From positions 248,001 to 312,000 of the forward strand of contig VICG01000011.1 in assembly GCA_008692225.1 (NCBI GenBank): DNA of 64,000 nucleotides, read 5' to 3'. A program made the translations under genes and the position numbers. This DNA is from Monilinia fructicola. Taxonomy: Eukaryota; Ascomycota; Leotiomycetes; Helotiales; Sclerotiniaceae. Positions 52,042 through 64,000 of this stretch are shown piece after piece. The notes beneath the pieces were generated by a model, which saw only the letters and a program-made list of their open reading frames with translations, did no database searches and had not been told where the DNA came from. The first letter of the stretch is position 1. Each line of letters begins with the position of its first letter.

Positions 52042-52425
52042 TTAAAAAGATTCATTCATAATACGAGCAGTCTTTTGATCCTCTTTTACCATCTTGAAAG
52101 GTGCGTGAGAAATTTTGATACCGTCACAATTATTCCTTTTGTGCGAGTTTGCATTCGCGCAATTACAAATTAGGCCACTCGATGAATCGGCGTCCATGGT
52201 CATCTTGATTGCCAGATGGGTCAAGGTATATGGGAAAGATACAGCTAACATTTCATCACAGATCATCCTCTTCATCAAGTTGTTCAAGCTGACTTTCGCG
52301 TTCCCGCCAGCACCACCTGTGCCATCAAACGAATCTTCCGTTTCGTTCCACACGAGTAACAGTTGTCTACGGCTCAGACTCATAACCACCGAACCTGTTG
52401 ACGAATATCGGTCCTTGATTTCCAT
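52042..52425 (-). CDS. Hypothetical protein, 127 aa
   Basis: An uninterrupted frame starting MEIKDRYSSTGSVVMSLSRR and ending TARIMNESF, with balanced, non-repetitive composition and protein-like codon use. It includes a Gly-rich turn (DGTGGAGGNAK), a central segment that could be helical (LNNLMKRMICDEMLAV) and a Cys/Asn-rich stretch. No signal peptide, membrane segment or family motif is recognised. It lies head to head with the LARP1-like gene, 375 bp away, so the two would share a promoter region. A plus-strand frame (52,115-52,429) overlaps it, and I prefer the minus strand because its composition looks less biased. It could also be non-coding or one exon of a larger gene. Confidence 0.35.
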   Translation of the reverse strand: MEIKDRYSSTGSVVMSLSRRQLLLVWNETEDSFDGTGGAGGNAKVSLNNLMKRMICDEMLAVSFPYTLTHLAIKMTMDADSSSGLICNCANANSHKRNNCDGIKISHAPFKMVKEDQKTARIMNESF

Positions 52426-52800
52426 TTAAATCTTCAACTGATTTCTTGGACTTGAAGATTTCTGCGAATCTCGCGCGATTCAAAACTTCTTCCTATTCAC
52501 ACAGGTACCCCTCCCTCATATATCCACTGCAAACGAGCTTTCGGCAGCGATATTTCCGGTTCTCGATTGCCGCCGGCTGTACCGAATCGGTTCGATTTTT
52601 CCCACAACGTTGGTATCTGATCAGCGCATTGGGTTAGCAGTGCGGAGAGGTCGAGTTAAACCTCTCCGGACGTCCAGTACTGAGGGTGAAATTTTAATCA
52701 TCTCTCTGTACTTACTTCAAGCATTACGAGTACCCGTTCGCAAGAATTGGACTTGCTTGATCGAGCCAACAAGTCATACCTTGTGCGATACAAATTGATA

Positions 52801-55800
52801 ATGGCATCGGCAACACCGAAATCTGAGGGCACCCCTACCCCGCCTACGTTCTCATATGCGATGGCCGCAAAAGGTCGCGCAACCTCGACTGCTAACTCCG
52901 CTATGCAGTCAAGCCAGGCATCAGCTTCTGGTGTCAGCACACCCGCGAAGGAGTCAAATTCCGTATCGAATACACCTTCAGCGTCAGTCAATGGAGCAGC
53001 AGCATCTGAAAATGGCGATAGAAACATCAATGGCGCTTCCGATGCTCTGAGTAAAGACGATGCACCGGGAGCTGGAGTGAACGCGGATCCCAAAGTAACA
53101 TCACACGTTGAGCCAGAGTCACCCAGCGTCGGTGCTACTTCAAGTACAACCATACCAAAGGAGGACGAGCTCACTCTCAATGGAACTGCGGATACGTCTG
53201 AACAAGGGTGGGAGAAAGCTGGGAGAAGTAGAGAAGAAAAAGCCTTCTGCAGAGACGAGCGAGGCAAGAAAACCTAAGAAGTCTAAGAAGCAAAAGAAGG
53301 GATGACAAGGAAGCCGAAAAGGAAAGGGAGAAAGAAAAAGAGGAAGTGAAAGTACCAGAGATTCCTCTGGTTCCAGCTCCACCTCCAGCGGTGAATTTCT
53401 GGGAGCAGCGCAAGGAGGCACACAGGCAGCAAAGACAAAGTCGAATCCTTCATTATTTCAGACCGCAAACTCCTCGGCTGAAACCTCCACCTCATCTCCG
53501 GCCACAAAAACCCCCGACGCAAGACGAAAGGGAAAGGGTTCGGGCGAGGATGACAAGGCATCGCAGACCAGCAAGGACAACACCTCGAGTAAGGGCCAAA
53601 AGAAGGGACCAGATGGTCTGGCCAAGGGGAAAAGAGGATTCAACCAAGCGACCTGCAAGAGGCAGTAGAGTCAGTGATGAAAAAGATAAGAGCGCTTCCA
53701 GTCCATTGCCTCCCCCAGTTGAGGATTCCATGGCATGGCCCACACCAGAAACGGCACTGGAAGAAGAGAAGCGTAAGCTTCATGAGGAGGATAAAGTCAA
53801 GAAGGAGGAGAAAGATGAGAACCCATCGAATAAACCAAGAACGAAGGAGAAGTGGGTCCCAGTACCATATACTCCGTCTGTCACATTCAATACTCCATTG
53901 CCAGTCCGAGGCGGTCGAGGACGAGGTGGTGCTCGTGTAGGTCGTGAAGGCGGACGTACGAGTCATGTTTCGAATGGTGCCACTGGAGAAAAAACAGGTG
54001 TTGCTAAGCCTGCTGAGTCTAGCGAGGTATCTGAAAAGCGTGGGGTCAGATCATCATCACTCCCTCCAAACTCTTCCAAAAAAGTTTACGAATGAGGATG
54101 ATGATGCCAATCGTGATCCACGCAAAGCTGCGGCCACACCAAATTCCGAGAAGGCAAAGGGGGGTGCTAGCAAGAATGAAGCTGTGTCACCATCCGATCC
54201 TGGACGAAGTTCCATCACTCCAACTGACAAGGATGGTCAAAAAGGTCAAAGTGTGGGCGAAGGACAGTTCCCAGCTAGATCTGGCTTTGGGGACCGTAGA
54301 AATGATGGTTCCGGGAGTTCCGACTTCAAAAACGGCAGCAAGGATCAGCGAGAGAGAGCCGAGGGTCGTTCAGAACGGGGTCGCGGGGATTCCGTGGTAG
54401 AGGCTCCCACAGCACTTTCCCCAATGGTCAGCATGTCTTCGCCAAATGGCCATCATGCCATTCCCGCTTACCAAGGCCGCCAAAACTCCACACCATACAG
54501 TCCCCCACCCCAAGGACCATTCAGCCACCAGTACACCCAAGCCCCTCCCCGCGGTCGTGGTAGCTCCAGATCGCAATCCATTCCAAACGTTGCCATGTAC
54601 CCAAGAGGTGGCTATGCGAATGGCAATCAACCAATGGCACCTCTGCAGACCATGTACGACTACGTACCAATACCGCCCATGAGCGCTTTGCCATACGGTT
54701 CTTTCGCGGACTCTCAGTCTGTGACTCTCTTGTCAATGGTCAAGATGCAATTGGAGTATTATTTCTCGATCGACAATCTGTGCAAGGATGTTTATTTGAG
54801 GAAACACATGGACTCCCAAGGATTTGTCTTCCTACACTTTGTGGCCGAGTTTAAACGAATCCAATCTCTTACGCGAGACATTGAGCTGTTGAGGTTTGCG
54901 TGCCAACAATCCAATGATATTGAGATTGTTAAGGGTGAGGATGGTGTTGATAGAATACGAAGACGTGATGGTTGGGATCAATGGGTGATGCCATCTGAGG
55001 AGAGAGAGGAGTCGATGAAGAACAATGACGGACCAACTACCCTGATTCGCGATACTCACGCACCACCAAATATGGGCCAGGTGATGATTCCAGGCCAAGA
55101 ACTGGGCTCGCCAGCCTTCGGTCCTGGTGGGAATGACTATATGAGATACGGAAACGGAGCCGTCCAAGCCCCTGTGGCTAATGGTAATGGCGGTCACTAT
55201 CATGAGGATACCCCATTATCAGCTGCTGTACCGAATTTCACTCCTGGTCTGTTACCGTTGAATGGTACCGCCGTCCCGACCCCTGACCCCCTGGCAACAG
55301 AAACCACTTTCACTGATGAACAGGTTGAGAACCTACATTTGGTATTCTCCCAAGCTTCCTACAAGACTAGTGACCAAAAGCCTGCTAGGCACCCATACCA
55401 CCACTCATCCTCGAGAACTTTCTCCAATGGGTCAATCGATGGTAGGTCTATCAACGAGGAATTGTATGAAGAGCGTCAAGGTCGATCTTTGATCAATGGG
55501 TCCCACCCGCAAGAGAGGTAAATATTTGTTGCTTTGAATTACACGCCGAATAATCATTCTAACTTGCACCTCTTTAGCTCCTTGGAAAGCGATATCAGCA
55601 TAGCCTCTTCAAATTCAACCCACAGCAGCAATGCCCCAACAGTCATGTGGGTGAAGGACCAAAGACGACAAGCAGCCATCTCCGAATCTAATACCACCGA
55701 AAAATACACCACCTTCCGCGAAAGAGCCATCAGAGTTCGAGAATCTAGTCAGCCTGGTGAAACTCATACAGATATGAAGTTACTCTACGAGTTCTGGGCC

Positions 55801-56125
55801 CACTTTTTGTGCAGAAATTTCAATCCAAGCATGTACTACGAATTCCGCAGACTGGCTCTCGAGGACAACCACAATAACGCTTCTACCGGAATGGAACAGC
55901 TGATCCTATATTACGATGAAAACCCTCAATAACAAGAAGAAAATTATCAATGAAGTCCTGGCCGGGCATTATGTTGACGTCGTCAAGGGGGATAATTCTG
56001 CAACCCAACAATCCGCATTCTCGAAACTTCGTGCTTCTTTGCGAAACGGTGCTCTCGATTTGAAGAGTCGAAAGAAGATTGATAACCTTCTCGATGCCAA
56101 GTTGAAAGAGCAACTTGAGCAATAA
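52801..56125 (+). CDS. LARP1-like La-motif RNA-binding protein (frame broken by apparent indels)
   Basis: A cytoplasmic mRNA-binding protein of the La-related family; relatives regulate mRNA stability and translation. The start is MASATPKSEGTPTPPTFSYA. A long low-complexity, charged N-terminal region contains AVNFWEQRKEAH, EKWVPVPYTPSVTFNTPLP and an RGG-like GGRGRGGARVG patch. The La motif lies at about 54,720-55,010 (MVKMQLEYYFSIDNLCKD, FVFLHFVAEFKRIQSLT, DRIRRRDGWDQWV). After a 60-nt intron (55,518-55,577; CTAAC branch site), the C-terminal part (LLYEFWAHFLCRNFNPSMYY, EFRRLALED) resembles DM15 repeats of LARP1. Seven frame corrections are needed: about 53,216, 53,299, 53,425, 53,650, 53,690, the A6 at 54,077-54,082 and the A4 at about 55,918; at least three are extra bases in A runs. 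About 1,080-1,090 residues once corrected. Confidence 0.87.
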
Positions 56126-57847
56126 ATCTCCCTATTTCCCAAAACCTGTCTTGATACCCCCGTGGCTATGAAGTCATGCTTGGCCATTGACTATCGAAGC
56201 CACGTCCATGGTTTCACATCTACACTTCCCCATCATCACCTTTTATGAATTGGCCCTATGCCTTCTGAATTCGCTTTAACGTGGCACGACTGTTCATCGC
56301 TCCAATCCTACAACGTTGGCCTTCGCTCGTATGATATGTAGCGATACAGGTTTTATGATCTGGACAACTTACGTTGGCTGTATTTACGAGTTTTGATATG
56401 TGGTTTCTACGGCGTTCAACAGGAGCTATCATAGGATTGGAGATATCTGGGCATCAACTACAACTTGAGCTATGAAGCTTCAACCTTCCTTCTCGGCAGA
56501 GTATTGAGTGGGCAAACAAATGATGTGGCTTTTTTCTTTCTTTCATGTTTGCTTTTTACATGTTCATATTCTGGCATAGCCACGGCATACTTTTTTAGTT
56601 TTCACCACCACCAAAAAGTCTCTGACAGACATGTTGTCAGTCTGGGCGCATTGCTTTTTCCGAGAAAAAATTTGGGGTTTATTCGATTAATGGTTACAAA
56701 AAATGGCTTTTTACTTTGTTTTTGGCATGCGCATTTCACAAATACAATGATGTGTTGCATGCCTCTTATCATGAATGATAGGGGCGTGTGGGAAATCCAT
56801 AAAGGGTTACATGAGATAGAAGGACACAAAAACTTGCTGCTATATTGTACCATAGAAAATCTTGACAGCAAAACTATCTTATGATCACATGAAGTGTTGA
56901 AATGTGAAATGTGAAATGTGAAATGTGAATGTGGGTGTGGGTGGGTGGGTGTGGGTGTTTGATATTTTGATGTCTAATATCTGATGTCTAATATCTGATG
57001 TCTAATGTCTGATGTCTGATGTCTGATGTCTGATGTCTGATGTCTGATGTCTGATGTCTGATGTCTGATGTCTGATGTCTGATGTCTGATGTCTGATGTC
57101 TATGGAGTGAGACTTTGGTTGAAAAGAGGTTTTGGATACTTTAGTGATGACATATAAGTAAGTGACTCTGGGTGGCAGGTGCAATGATGAGTGCAATGAT
57201 GGGACGATGTGGTGTAGTCAGTGGTGGGTTAACGTGCCTTCCATGTTTGTCAAGTGTGGAATGGATTTGGAGAACTTTGTTTGGTCTTTGCAGAACAGAA
57301 TCCATCAATCATCTCCTCTTCATCTTCTCTTCATCAAATGAATGTACAAACTTCACAAAGATACTCATATAGTCCTTTTTTTGACTTACTTATCTCTTGA
57401 CATCACATTGAAATTTGGTGCTCATCATCTCCCTCTCCAACAGAGTCCAGTGGTCTTTATTTCTAGTTGAAACCATCTTCATAAATCACTTCCTAGATTT
57501 CCATCATCATCACCATCACCATCATCACCATCATCATATTCAACTTCATAACAAACAAAAGTGATACTGGTCTGCTCGACGGATAAGAACAGTGAATTCG
57601 GATAAGCACTTGACCTTCCGGTTAGAAGCCACCCCCTTGATCTTTCACTTTCATGTCGTTTTATCTGATGAGAAGTAGGCAAAAGTGTACCTTGAGGGCT
57701 ACCTCCTTTCCTCATATTTTATACACTTCGATGATACCTCTTTTCATAAAACAAATCAAAACATCCTTCGTTATCGTTTCTTCTTACCAACAGAAACAAC
57801 AAGAACCAGGCCAATAGTTGATATCTCTCAATAGTTGCCTTCTAACC
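56126..57847. other. Spacer between the LARP1-like and FtsJ-like genes
   Basis: Contains the LARP 3' region, the heptamer array below and the upstream region of the next gene. A 139-codon plus-strand frame (56,465-56,884) has no family features and an odd His/Phe/Cys-rich composition, so I leave it out. Short CA/AT-trinucleotide-like 'catcatcaccatcaccatc' lies at 57,500-57,535. Confidence 0.55.
56896..57104. repeat. (AAATGTG)n and (TGATGTC)n heptamer arrays
   Basis: Four AAATGTG units, a GGGT-rich bridge, then about 14 perfect tandem TGATGTC units at 57,005-57,101, preceded by TAATATC/TAATGTC variants. The minus-strand frame over it (RHQTSDI repeats) is not a gene. Confidence 0.95.
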
Positions 57848-59794
57848 ATGGATTCATTTCCTAGAAATGATCTCACTGTGGAGACACTCGAGGCTTTGAA
57901 GAATAAATTAGCTACCTTGAAGGCTGATGGTACGATGTTGAGTATTGAAGATCTCGCGCAAAACCTCTTCAATAAAACACTTCAAGAAGCGGCAGATGAC
58001 TTGAGAATTCGTGATGATCCGAATGGCAAACAAGTCACACAGGCTACGCAGATATTGAAAGTATATTTGATATTGTCGGATGCGGAATGCGACAGAGTTG
58101 TCAAGCTTAGAAGTCGGGTAAGTTCTTTCATGGTTCTTGTGCTGCTTGCCAACTTCAACCTCGCGTGCGATCACTAATGGCTGTACAATAGGGATGGCAT
58201 GATAAATAGGGAAGAGGGAGATGCACACTTTCGACAGCAGCGACAACGTGCCGATTCGACTACGCCAGAGGAAGAACGCAATTTTTATGTCATGATGCAA
58301 CAAATTGGTGAAGAAATGCAACCAGTCCCATCGTATCTTCAGTATTCCCTTCGTTCCAGACGCCCAGGTAAATATACTCGATCTTTGCATGGCTCCAGGT
58401 GGCTACACTGCCGCGGCCCTCAGTCATCGTAGCGCTTTCCAGGCATATGGTATCACCTTGGCTCCTGAATCTGGTGGTCATACTGTTGTTATCGACAAAA
58501 ACCGTCTCCAAGGCCTCAGATTCCATGATATTACGATGTTTAAGGAGTTCTGCCCAGGTGGCAAAGAAATCCCTGAGTGTTTCAAGTCGAGATTCAGTGA
58601 TATCAGACCTTACAAGTCTATCAAATTCCACCTTGTATTTGCGGATGGCAAGACCCTTCGCACTCATGATCGCCTCAAGAACACTTACCACGCACGCCGA
58701 TCTTAACAAAGAGACAGTGCGCCTACAAACCTCACAGCTGATTCTTGCTATGAACAGAATCCACAATGGGGGAACTCTGGTCATGTTGTTGCACAAAGTT
58801 GATACATGGCACTCGGCTTTCTTATTGTACACCTTCTCAAAGTTTTCAAAGGTTGAGATTTTCAAACCAATCAAAAAGCATGCCACAAGAAGCAGCTTTT
58901 ATATGATTGCGAAGGATATTAATGTTAACCACACAATAGCACTCACGGCCATTGAAAGTTGGAAGGAAAGATTGGGTAGGTTATTTAATTTCCAGTATTA
59001 TGGCTTCTGCCAGGGCTTCCCAGAGTTTGGACTGCACTCGGATGATGAGAGATTCTGGTTATTGAATCAAACCAAAACATCCAATGTATTTGAAAGATTT
59101 GAAGCGTTTATCAAAAAGTCTCGATATTGCTCTGAATACAACTAACTTATAACAAACAGTACCGCGCCACTTTTGGAGGTCCAGATAAGATGGGCCTGGT
59201 GAAAGAGGAACCCAAGAGCGAGGTAGTTCAAGAACTACTCACAGAATTTGGACCCAAGTTGATCGAGTTGGGACACAAAGCTTGGATGATCCAGGCAAAT
59301 GCATTGAGTCATACAACTTACGCAGGCTCGAAGAATGATGGTAAGCCCGAGAGAGTTTATAGTAGACTTGATGAAAAGTTTGCGGTGAAGTTGAAGGTCG
59401 AGGAGATCACAGTGGGCTTGGACAGGTTGATGGATACCAGTAAATAGGCGATGACGCATAAGAAATTTAGGGGCCCATTTGAATCATTATATTTTGTTTG
59501 CATTGATTTATCTTTATGCTGGGAATATTTACTAAGTACATTTTGCATTGCTTTTTAGGGATCAAGCTGGGTCTAAGAAAGCGTGTTTGGGGTGGTCTCA
59601 AGGAGATCTTTAAGGATCACCACGAGGGGTTGAGAATGGAGCGTGGTAGAGGATATGCGCCAATTGGTGGTAGGGGAGCTGGTGGCTGGGTAGCAGCAAG
59701 TGATGGTCGCATTACTTCTGGAAGTGACAATCAGGTTGCTAGCCCAATCGCTAGTATCACTGGTGACAATAGGGCAGTATTTATGATGGGTTAA
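57848..59794 (+). CDS. FtsJ-like (RrmJ-type) SAM-dependent methyltransferase (apparent indels)
   Basis: Exon 1 (57,848-58,117) encodes MDSFPRNDLTVETLEALKNK and is followed by a 74-nt intron with a GTAAGT donor and CACTAAT branch. The SAM-binding motif I, NILDLCMAPGGYTAAAL, is at about 58,370-58,425. HLVFADG (about 58,623-58,645) matches the family's acidic catalytic or binding segment, and GGTLVMLLHKVD (about 58,768-58,805) the later core strand with lysine. The C-terminal part (GLVKEEPKSEVVQELLTEFG, WMIQANALSHTTYAGSKNDG) leads to a 119-nt intron (59,440-59,558, TACTAAG branch). The last exon is Gly/Arg-rich (GYAPIGGRGAGGWVAASDG). Frame corrections are needed near 58,200, 58,320 and 58,698. 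Around 59,083-59,160 either an intron (donor GTATTT, CTAAC branch, CAG acceptor) or further indels must be assumed. Family members 2'-O-methylate RNA; the substrate of this one is unknown. Confidence 0.8.
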
Positions 59795-62700
59795 TATCGT
59801 CTGGCGCAATAAGACGACATCACTGGATTTCCTTGAGCAAGCCTGAAATTTGAAATGGCTAAGATGATATCAGGAGGGATGGATAGTTGAGTGTAAATTC
59901 TACAACAAATACTAAGTATCAATCTCTCGAATGCCGTCAGTTATTCTGTACCCACAAATATGCGACTATGCAATGAGTACTGTTGTGTGCATTGTACCAT
60001 ATTCACAGATAATTCTTTATTGTCTGAATGTGGTAGATGGATATCATTCGATACCCTCAGGCCTTTATGAACAATCGTGTGCACTTTTTTGTAGTGTGTA
60101 GAATAAGCACTGTTGCTTGATCTATCTTCTGGTTCAACGCTATATATCCTCTAACTTGATCAGAATGACTACTATTTAATATCTTATATGGCCCAAACGA
60201 TCGACTCACGTTTTCATGATTGTGGCATATGTATTACACCGTGAAAAGCATCGGGGCAAAAGAATAAACCTACAGATTCGTGCGTATTCTAGGGGCTACC
60301 CTCCAATTGTCCATATACCTTCAAACAATCGTAAGTACTAGTATGCAATTGTTTGAAAAGCAATACTAGGTGCTTTCTTGTCATTCAATTGATGGGTCTG
60401 GCGTGTTTAACTATACGAGCATTACTGTTTGGTATTCAGCTATATTCAAGAAGATAAGTATTCCTGTCTGATCGCCCAGGAAGACTATCCTCCGATACTT
60501 GAATGTGGCTACAGATACTCTCCTGTCCCTTGAAACGATACAAGACAACTATTTCGCAATGTCTTGGCTATCATATGCCCTGGATGGATGGGAGACAAAA
60601 GGAAAGTGTGTGCGTGGCAAAAACCAAAATGGGCATATCCTATCCTTAATTGTATGATGCATGATGGGGATTAGGAAGAGATCGAGATGTCTCCAAGGAC
60701 GATACATAAGTAGATATACTCGTTGGTTGTACGGTTAAGAAACATACTTTAGGAAATATGAGAATCTTACAGAAATAGACGAAAACGAGAAACAAACTTG
60801 TTAAGATGTCCAAGAGTCGACTAGGCTGAGTGACGGATGAAGAATTTTTCCAATTGGCAATGGTATTGGAAGCCCAATTGTGGTGGTTTGTCTTTCAGTC
60901 CAGTGGAATTTGTGGTTGTACATGGTAAATGGGAAGATGGTTGAAGGCTTTTTTTAAAACAAATTCCTTGGTAACGAATATCATATTGCTATGGCAGACC
61001 AGGCTTAAGTGTGTGGGTTATTTTGACGATGAGTATACGACTCCCATTTGCGAAATTTGCGTGACCAGCGGGCAGAATTGCTGATATGAGATGAACTCTG
61101 GCCTTGGGCCAGTCGTCAATGTTTTGTTGGATTTTATATGGTGATTTGGAAGAACCCAATCATGTTGAATCGATCCAAGCATGATGATAATAACCACAAT
61201 AATGGATAAAAAGCGGTTTAAAAATAAGAAAATGGCCTAGAAAGGACCGACTTCTGAAGAAGGCAATTTCTCGACTCAAAAGACCCAAGATGAAGAGACG
61301 GAAATTCCGATCTTGTTTTGTAAGGTGAGAGAGAAAGGGGTTAGTTGTGTTTGTTGCCTGATACTCAACTGTCGTTCTTTCCTGTCATTTTCAAGTCTCG
61401 AAGGAGATTGATTTGATGAAATGTGTATGCTATGATGTGTGGGCGAAAGAAGTAGTTCAAGACAGAATTCCATACTGGGAGGTGGTAGCAGACGAGCGGG
61501 AAAGCATCGTTTCGAGCCACTTAAGAGCACCAGACTTGAGAGTCAGAAAAGTGAGATCTTGGGAGAAGAGGAAAGGCAGGTGGATTTTCAACTTTTTTTA
61601 CACCTCGAATGCTTAAGATTGTAGATTCACTGATATGCGGCTGACATGTGGATTGATAGAGATTCGCTATGATATGAGTAAATGGGTAAACGAGGAAGAA
61701 GAGTGGGCTAGTGATATCTATGATTACAGTGTAGATGAGTTATTTCACTGTGCCCAGGTCTCGTCTAATGTATGGTAGTTCAGAGTAATTCCAACAAGTA
61801 GGTGTAAAGAGACATCAAAAGTAGGATTGGAGAGACAAAGGCAGCGAGGAATCGATACACGAAAGACTTTAAAACGCTCAGCAAACGCGTCAACGTTGAG
61901 AGAGCTCAACCATCACGAGCACCGTCGTTTATCCTTCAATTTGACGAAGAGAGGACATCCTGTTTAATGGCGAATCTGCAATTATCACAAATCGTACCTA
62001 GAGGTCTTTGGCCAGGCCTATTTGGATACTTTCAACGATCTGGTAATTGACTCACTTAAGGCAGAATTGTAAAGTCCAATCAACTCATGAATGTAATTAA
62101 TTCTCATCTGGGATGCCCGCTTCGTAATTTAAAACCCGGAGCAAGTGAGGACATGAGAGCTCGAAAAGACCTTGCCGTGGTTACTTGATCTCTTAACTTG
62201 AGGTTTCAAGCCGAAAAGACATGATATATATCTCATCGTATTCGGAATTTGGAACCCTCAAAGCAAGGGCCAAGAAAGATAGCAATCAAAACTGTAAATA
62301 CAATTTCACATTCATTGCAACCCCTGGAAGACAGGCATATCAACAACCTTGCTCAAGTCAACCCTCCTGCCTCATTAAGTGACTTGGACTCTCGGATAAA
62401 GAATGTGATTTTGGAATGAAAGGGTCGCTCATTGTCGATCAGTAAATTCGCGACAGCTCCGGTGGACACTGGACGATAGCACTTTATACTTGGAACGGCA
62501 TAATGACCAGAACATATGTGATGGACGACAAGAGCAGTCTCTCAAGGATCGTCGCATGCAATGAATAGAAGTGTTCCTGAGAAGAGAACATGAAGTATGA
62601 GTGAAATGATTAAAAATAGAACGGCTTTGGGCTAATAAAAGCTTCATACAAAGTCAATCGACTTCTTGATCGACACTCAATGGTGGAAAGTAATCAGGAA

Positions 62701-64000
62701 ATCCTAATAAAAACCAAAGATGCATTGGAATCTTCAGGGTTAGGTTCTTTGATCGAGCGCAAGAGACAAGATGGGTCATATTCGATAGTCTGGTAGAAGC
62801 TATGATATCAATACATGCCAGCGAACAGTGCTAGTCCCGAAAGCAAACTAATGCACAGGACTGAGTTGTTAACGTTCCGCAAGATCTTATGGACATCTCA
62901 GTTCAACGTGGAGAGAAACTGACACTACTCCGTACACTAGCGAGTATCCATATCCATCGGTTTTCCGCAATTTGGGTGGGTAAGTATCATGGGAGAGAAT
63001 GAACACGAAATGAGAAGGTGTTGTCGCACCAATTGCAAACAGGCAAGTTGATAAATAGAGTTTACTTCTGCCATAAAAGCGGTGAGGTTGAGTGTGAATC
63101 AGTGTGATCACTATGATGGACACTTTCTCCAACTCATTCATTGTCAATTTGTCAACTTGAGGTTACATTGAATGTCTAAAAGTGCCGATGCTGCTGCCCT
63201 CTTGTTTCCCTTGTTTCCCATGCATAGCACTTATGCAGACTACGTATCACGCTCATGGGCCGACCAGCCAATCAAGTCGTACCATGACGGATATGACGGA
63301 CAAGAACCATCGGATTAGATCACTAGACAAAGATATTTCAAAATGAAAAGCTCCTTCTAAATTTAACCTTAAATAACAAGGTCCTGGTGGGTTACGGGAG
63401 GATAATACTGTAGTCTGTACGGCACTTGCAATGCACAGAAAAGAGGTTCTCCTACCAATGCCAGATTAATCGATGTTATACGAGGCGCTGTCGCTCACAT
63501 ACATTACTTATCCGTACATAAGGTGGCCCCGTCAGCCCATGAATGGTGATGGTTCCTGCATTGAAGTGCATACACGAGGAGAGTATCAATGACCTTCTTT
63601 TTTCAGAGCACACGCCCCAGGATACAACATCTGTGTAGCAGCATGAAATATGGATTGATGCAATATGGATAATCTTATAGCTGGAGCTTTCGTCTTTTTC
63701 TGCTGCCGAGTTTGTTTTCTGCTGGAGTGATATTCCACTTGTCATGACGACTTGCATCTCTCCGAGGTGGGTTCAAGCTTGTGTTCCACAATCACGAAGG
63801 AAAGCATCCACTTTTGATTGCTCAACATAAAGCTTGATATTGAGGAGGTCATAGAGTAGTAGCAAGGGGATGGACAGAGTAAAGAGTATATATCTGCACT
63901 GGAAGGCGTGCCAAAAAGATGAATTCATCATCTTCCTGTATCATTTCGTGTGAAAAGGAATTTGCGCACCCCGACAGCAATGTTCAGCCGCAATAGTGTT
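59795..64000. other. 4.2-kb region without a recognisable gene
   Basis: Normal base composition and few simple repeats, unlike the other spacers. The only frames over 60 codons (61,276-61,624; 62,429-62,647; 62,887-63,147; 63,476-63,757) are short, partly overlapping on opposite strands and without motifs. It may hold the 3' region of the FtsJ-like gene, a non-coding transcript, or a gene too intron-rich or indel-damaged to see. Confidence 0.5.

Noticed and set aside
52698..53267. 189-codon minus-strand frame opposite the LARP1-like start
   Set aside because: It is the antisense shadow of the LARP N-terminal coding region, which has the sensible start and continues into the La motif.
56465..56884. 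139-codon plus-strand frame after the LARP1-like gene
   Set aside because: Odd His/Cys/Phe-rich composition, overlapping minus-strand frame, no motif; more likely 3' untranslated or intergenic sequence.

Overview
This window looks like the nuclear genome of a filamentous ascomycete (Pezizomycotina; a Leotiomycete is possible but not proven). Supporting signs are short introns of roughly 60-230 nt with GTAAGT/GTGAGT donors and CTAAC-type branch sites, genes of typical fungal families, and a two-speed layout: an extremely AT-rich, TpA-rich, gene-free half that looks like repeat-induced point mutation (RIP), joined abruptly to a normal-GC half with genes.

Positions 1 to about 35,330 hold no credible gene. 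They are a graveyard of nested transposable elements. I could resolve: a family with about 140-bp terminal inverted repeats and TA target duplications (called T1 here; three complete copies of about 800 bp); a foldback family with arms over 300 bp (T3); a third inverted-repeat element (T4) split by a complete, minus-strand LINE-like retrotransposon with a perfect 15-bp target-site duplication (L1, 20,198-27,295); two further LINE copies (L2, L3); a palindrome-rich repeat of about 0.7-0.9 kb (R) that recurs a dozen times and serves as the landing site for T1 and L3; a 157-bp hairpin element; and long AAT/TTA microsatellites. The family names are labels for this report only.

Positions 35,330-64,000 have ordinary base composition and carry four recognisable genes: a bHLH transcription factor (minus strand, 36,980-38,765), the SFT2 Golgi/endosome transport membrane protein (plus, 45,622-46,779, four exons), a LARP1-like La-motif RNA-binding protein (plus, 52,801-56,125) and an FtsJ-like methyltransferase (plus, 57,848-59,794). 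A small hypothetical ORF (minus, 52,042-52,425) sits head to head with the LARP gene. Between the genes are long spacers packed with 4- to 8-bp tandem repeats and one AT-rich relic of T1 near 50.8 kb. Nothing suggests the genes form a shared pathway or cluster.

A key caution for any user: all four conserved genes need single-base corrections to read through. I count about 16-17 apparent indels, many at short homopolymers, while the protein motifs on both sides stay intact. This looks more like residual sequencing or assembly indels than pseudogenes, and automated gene calls here will be fragmented.
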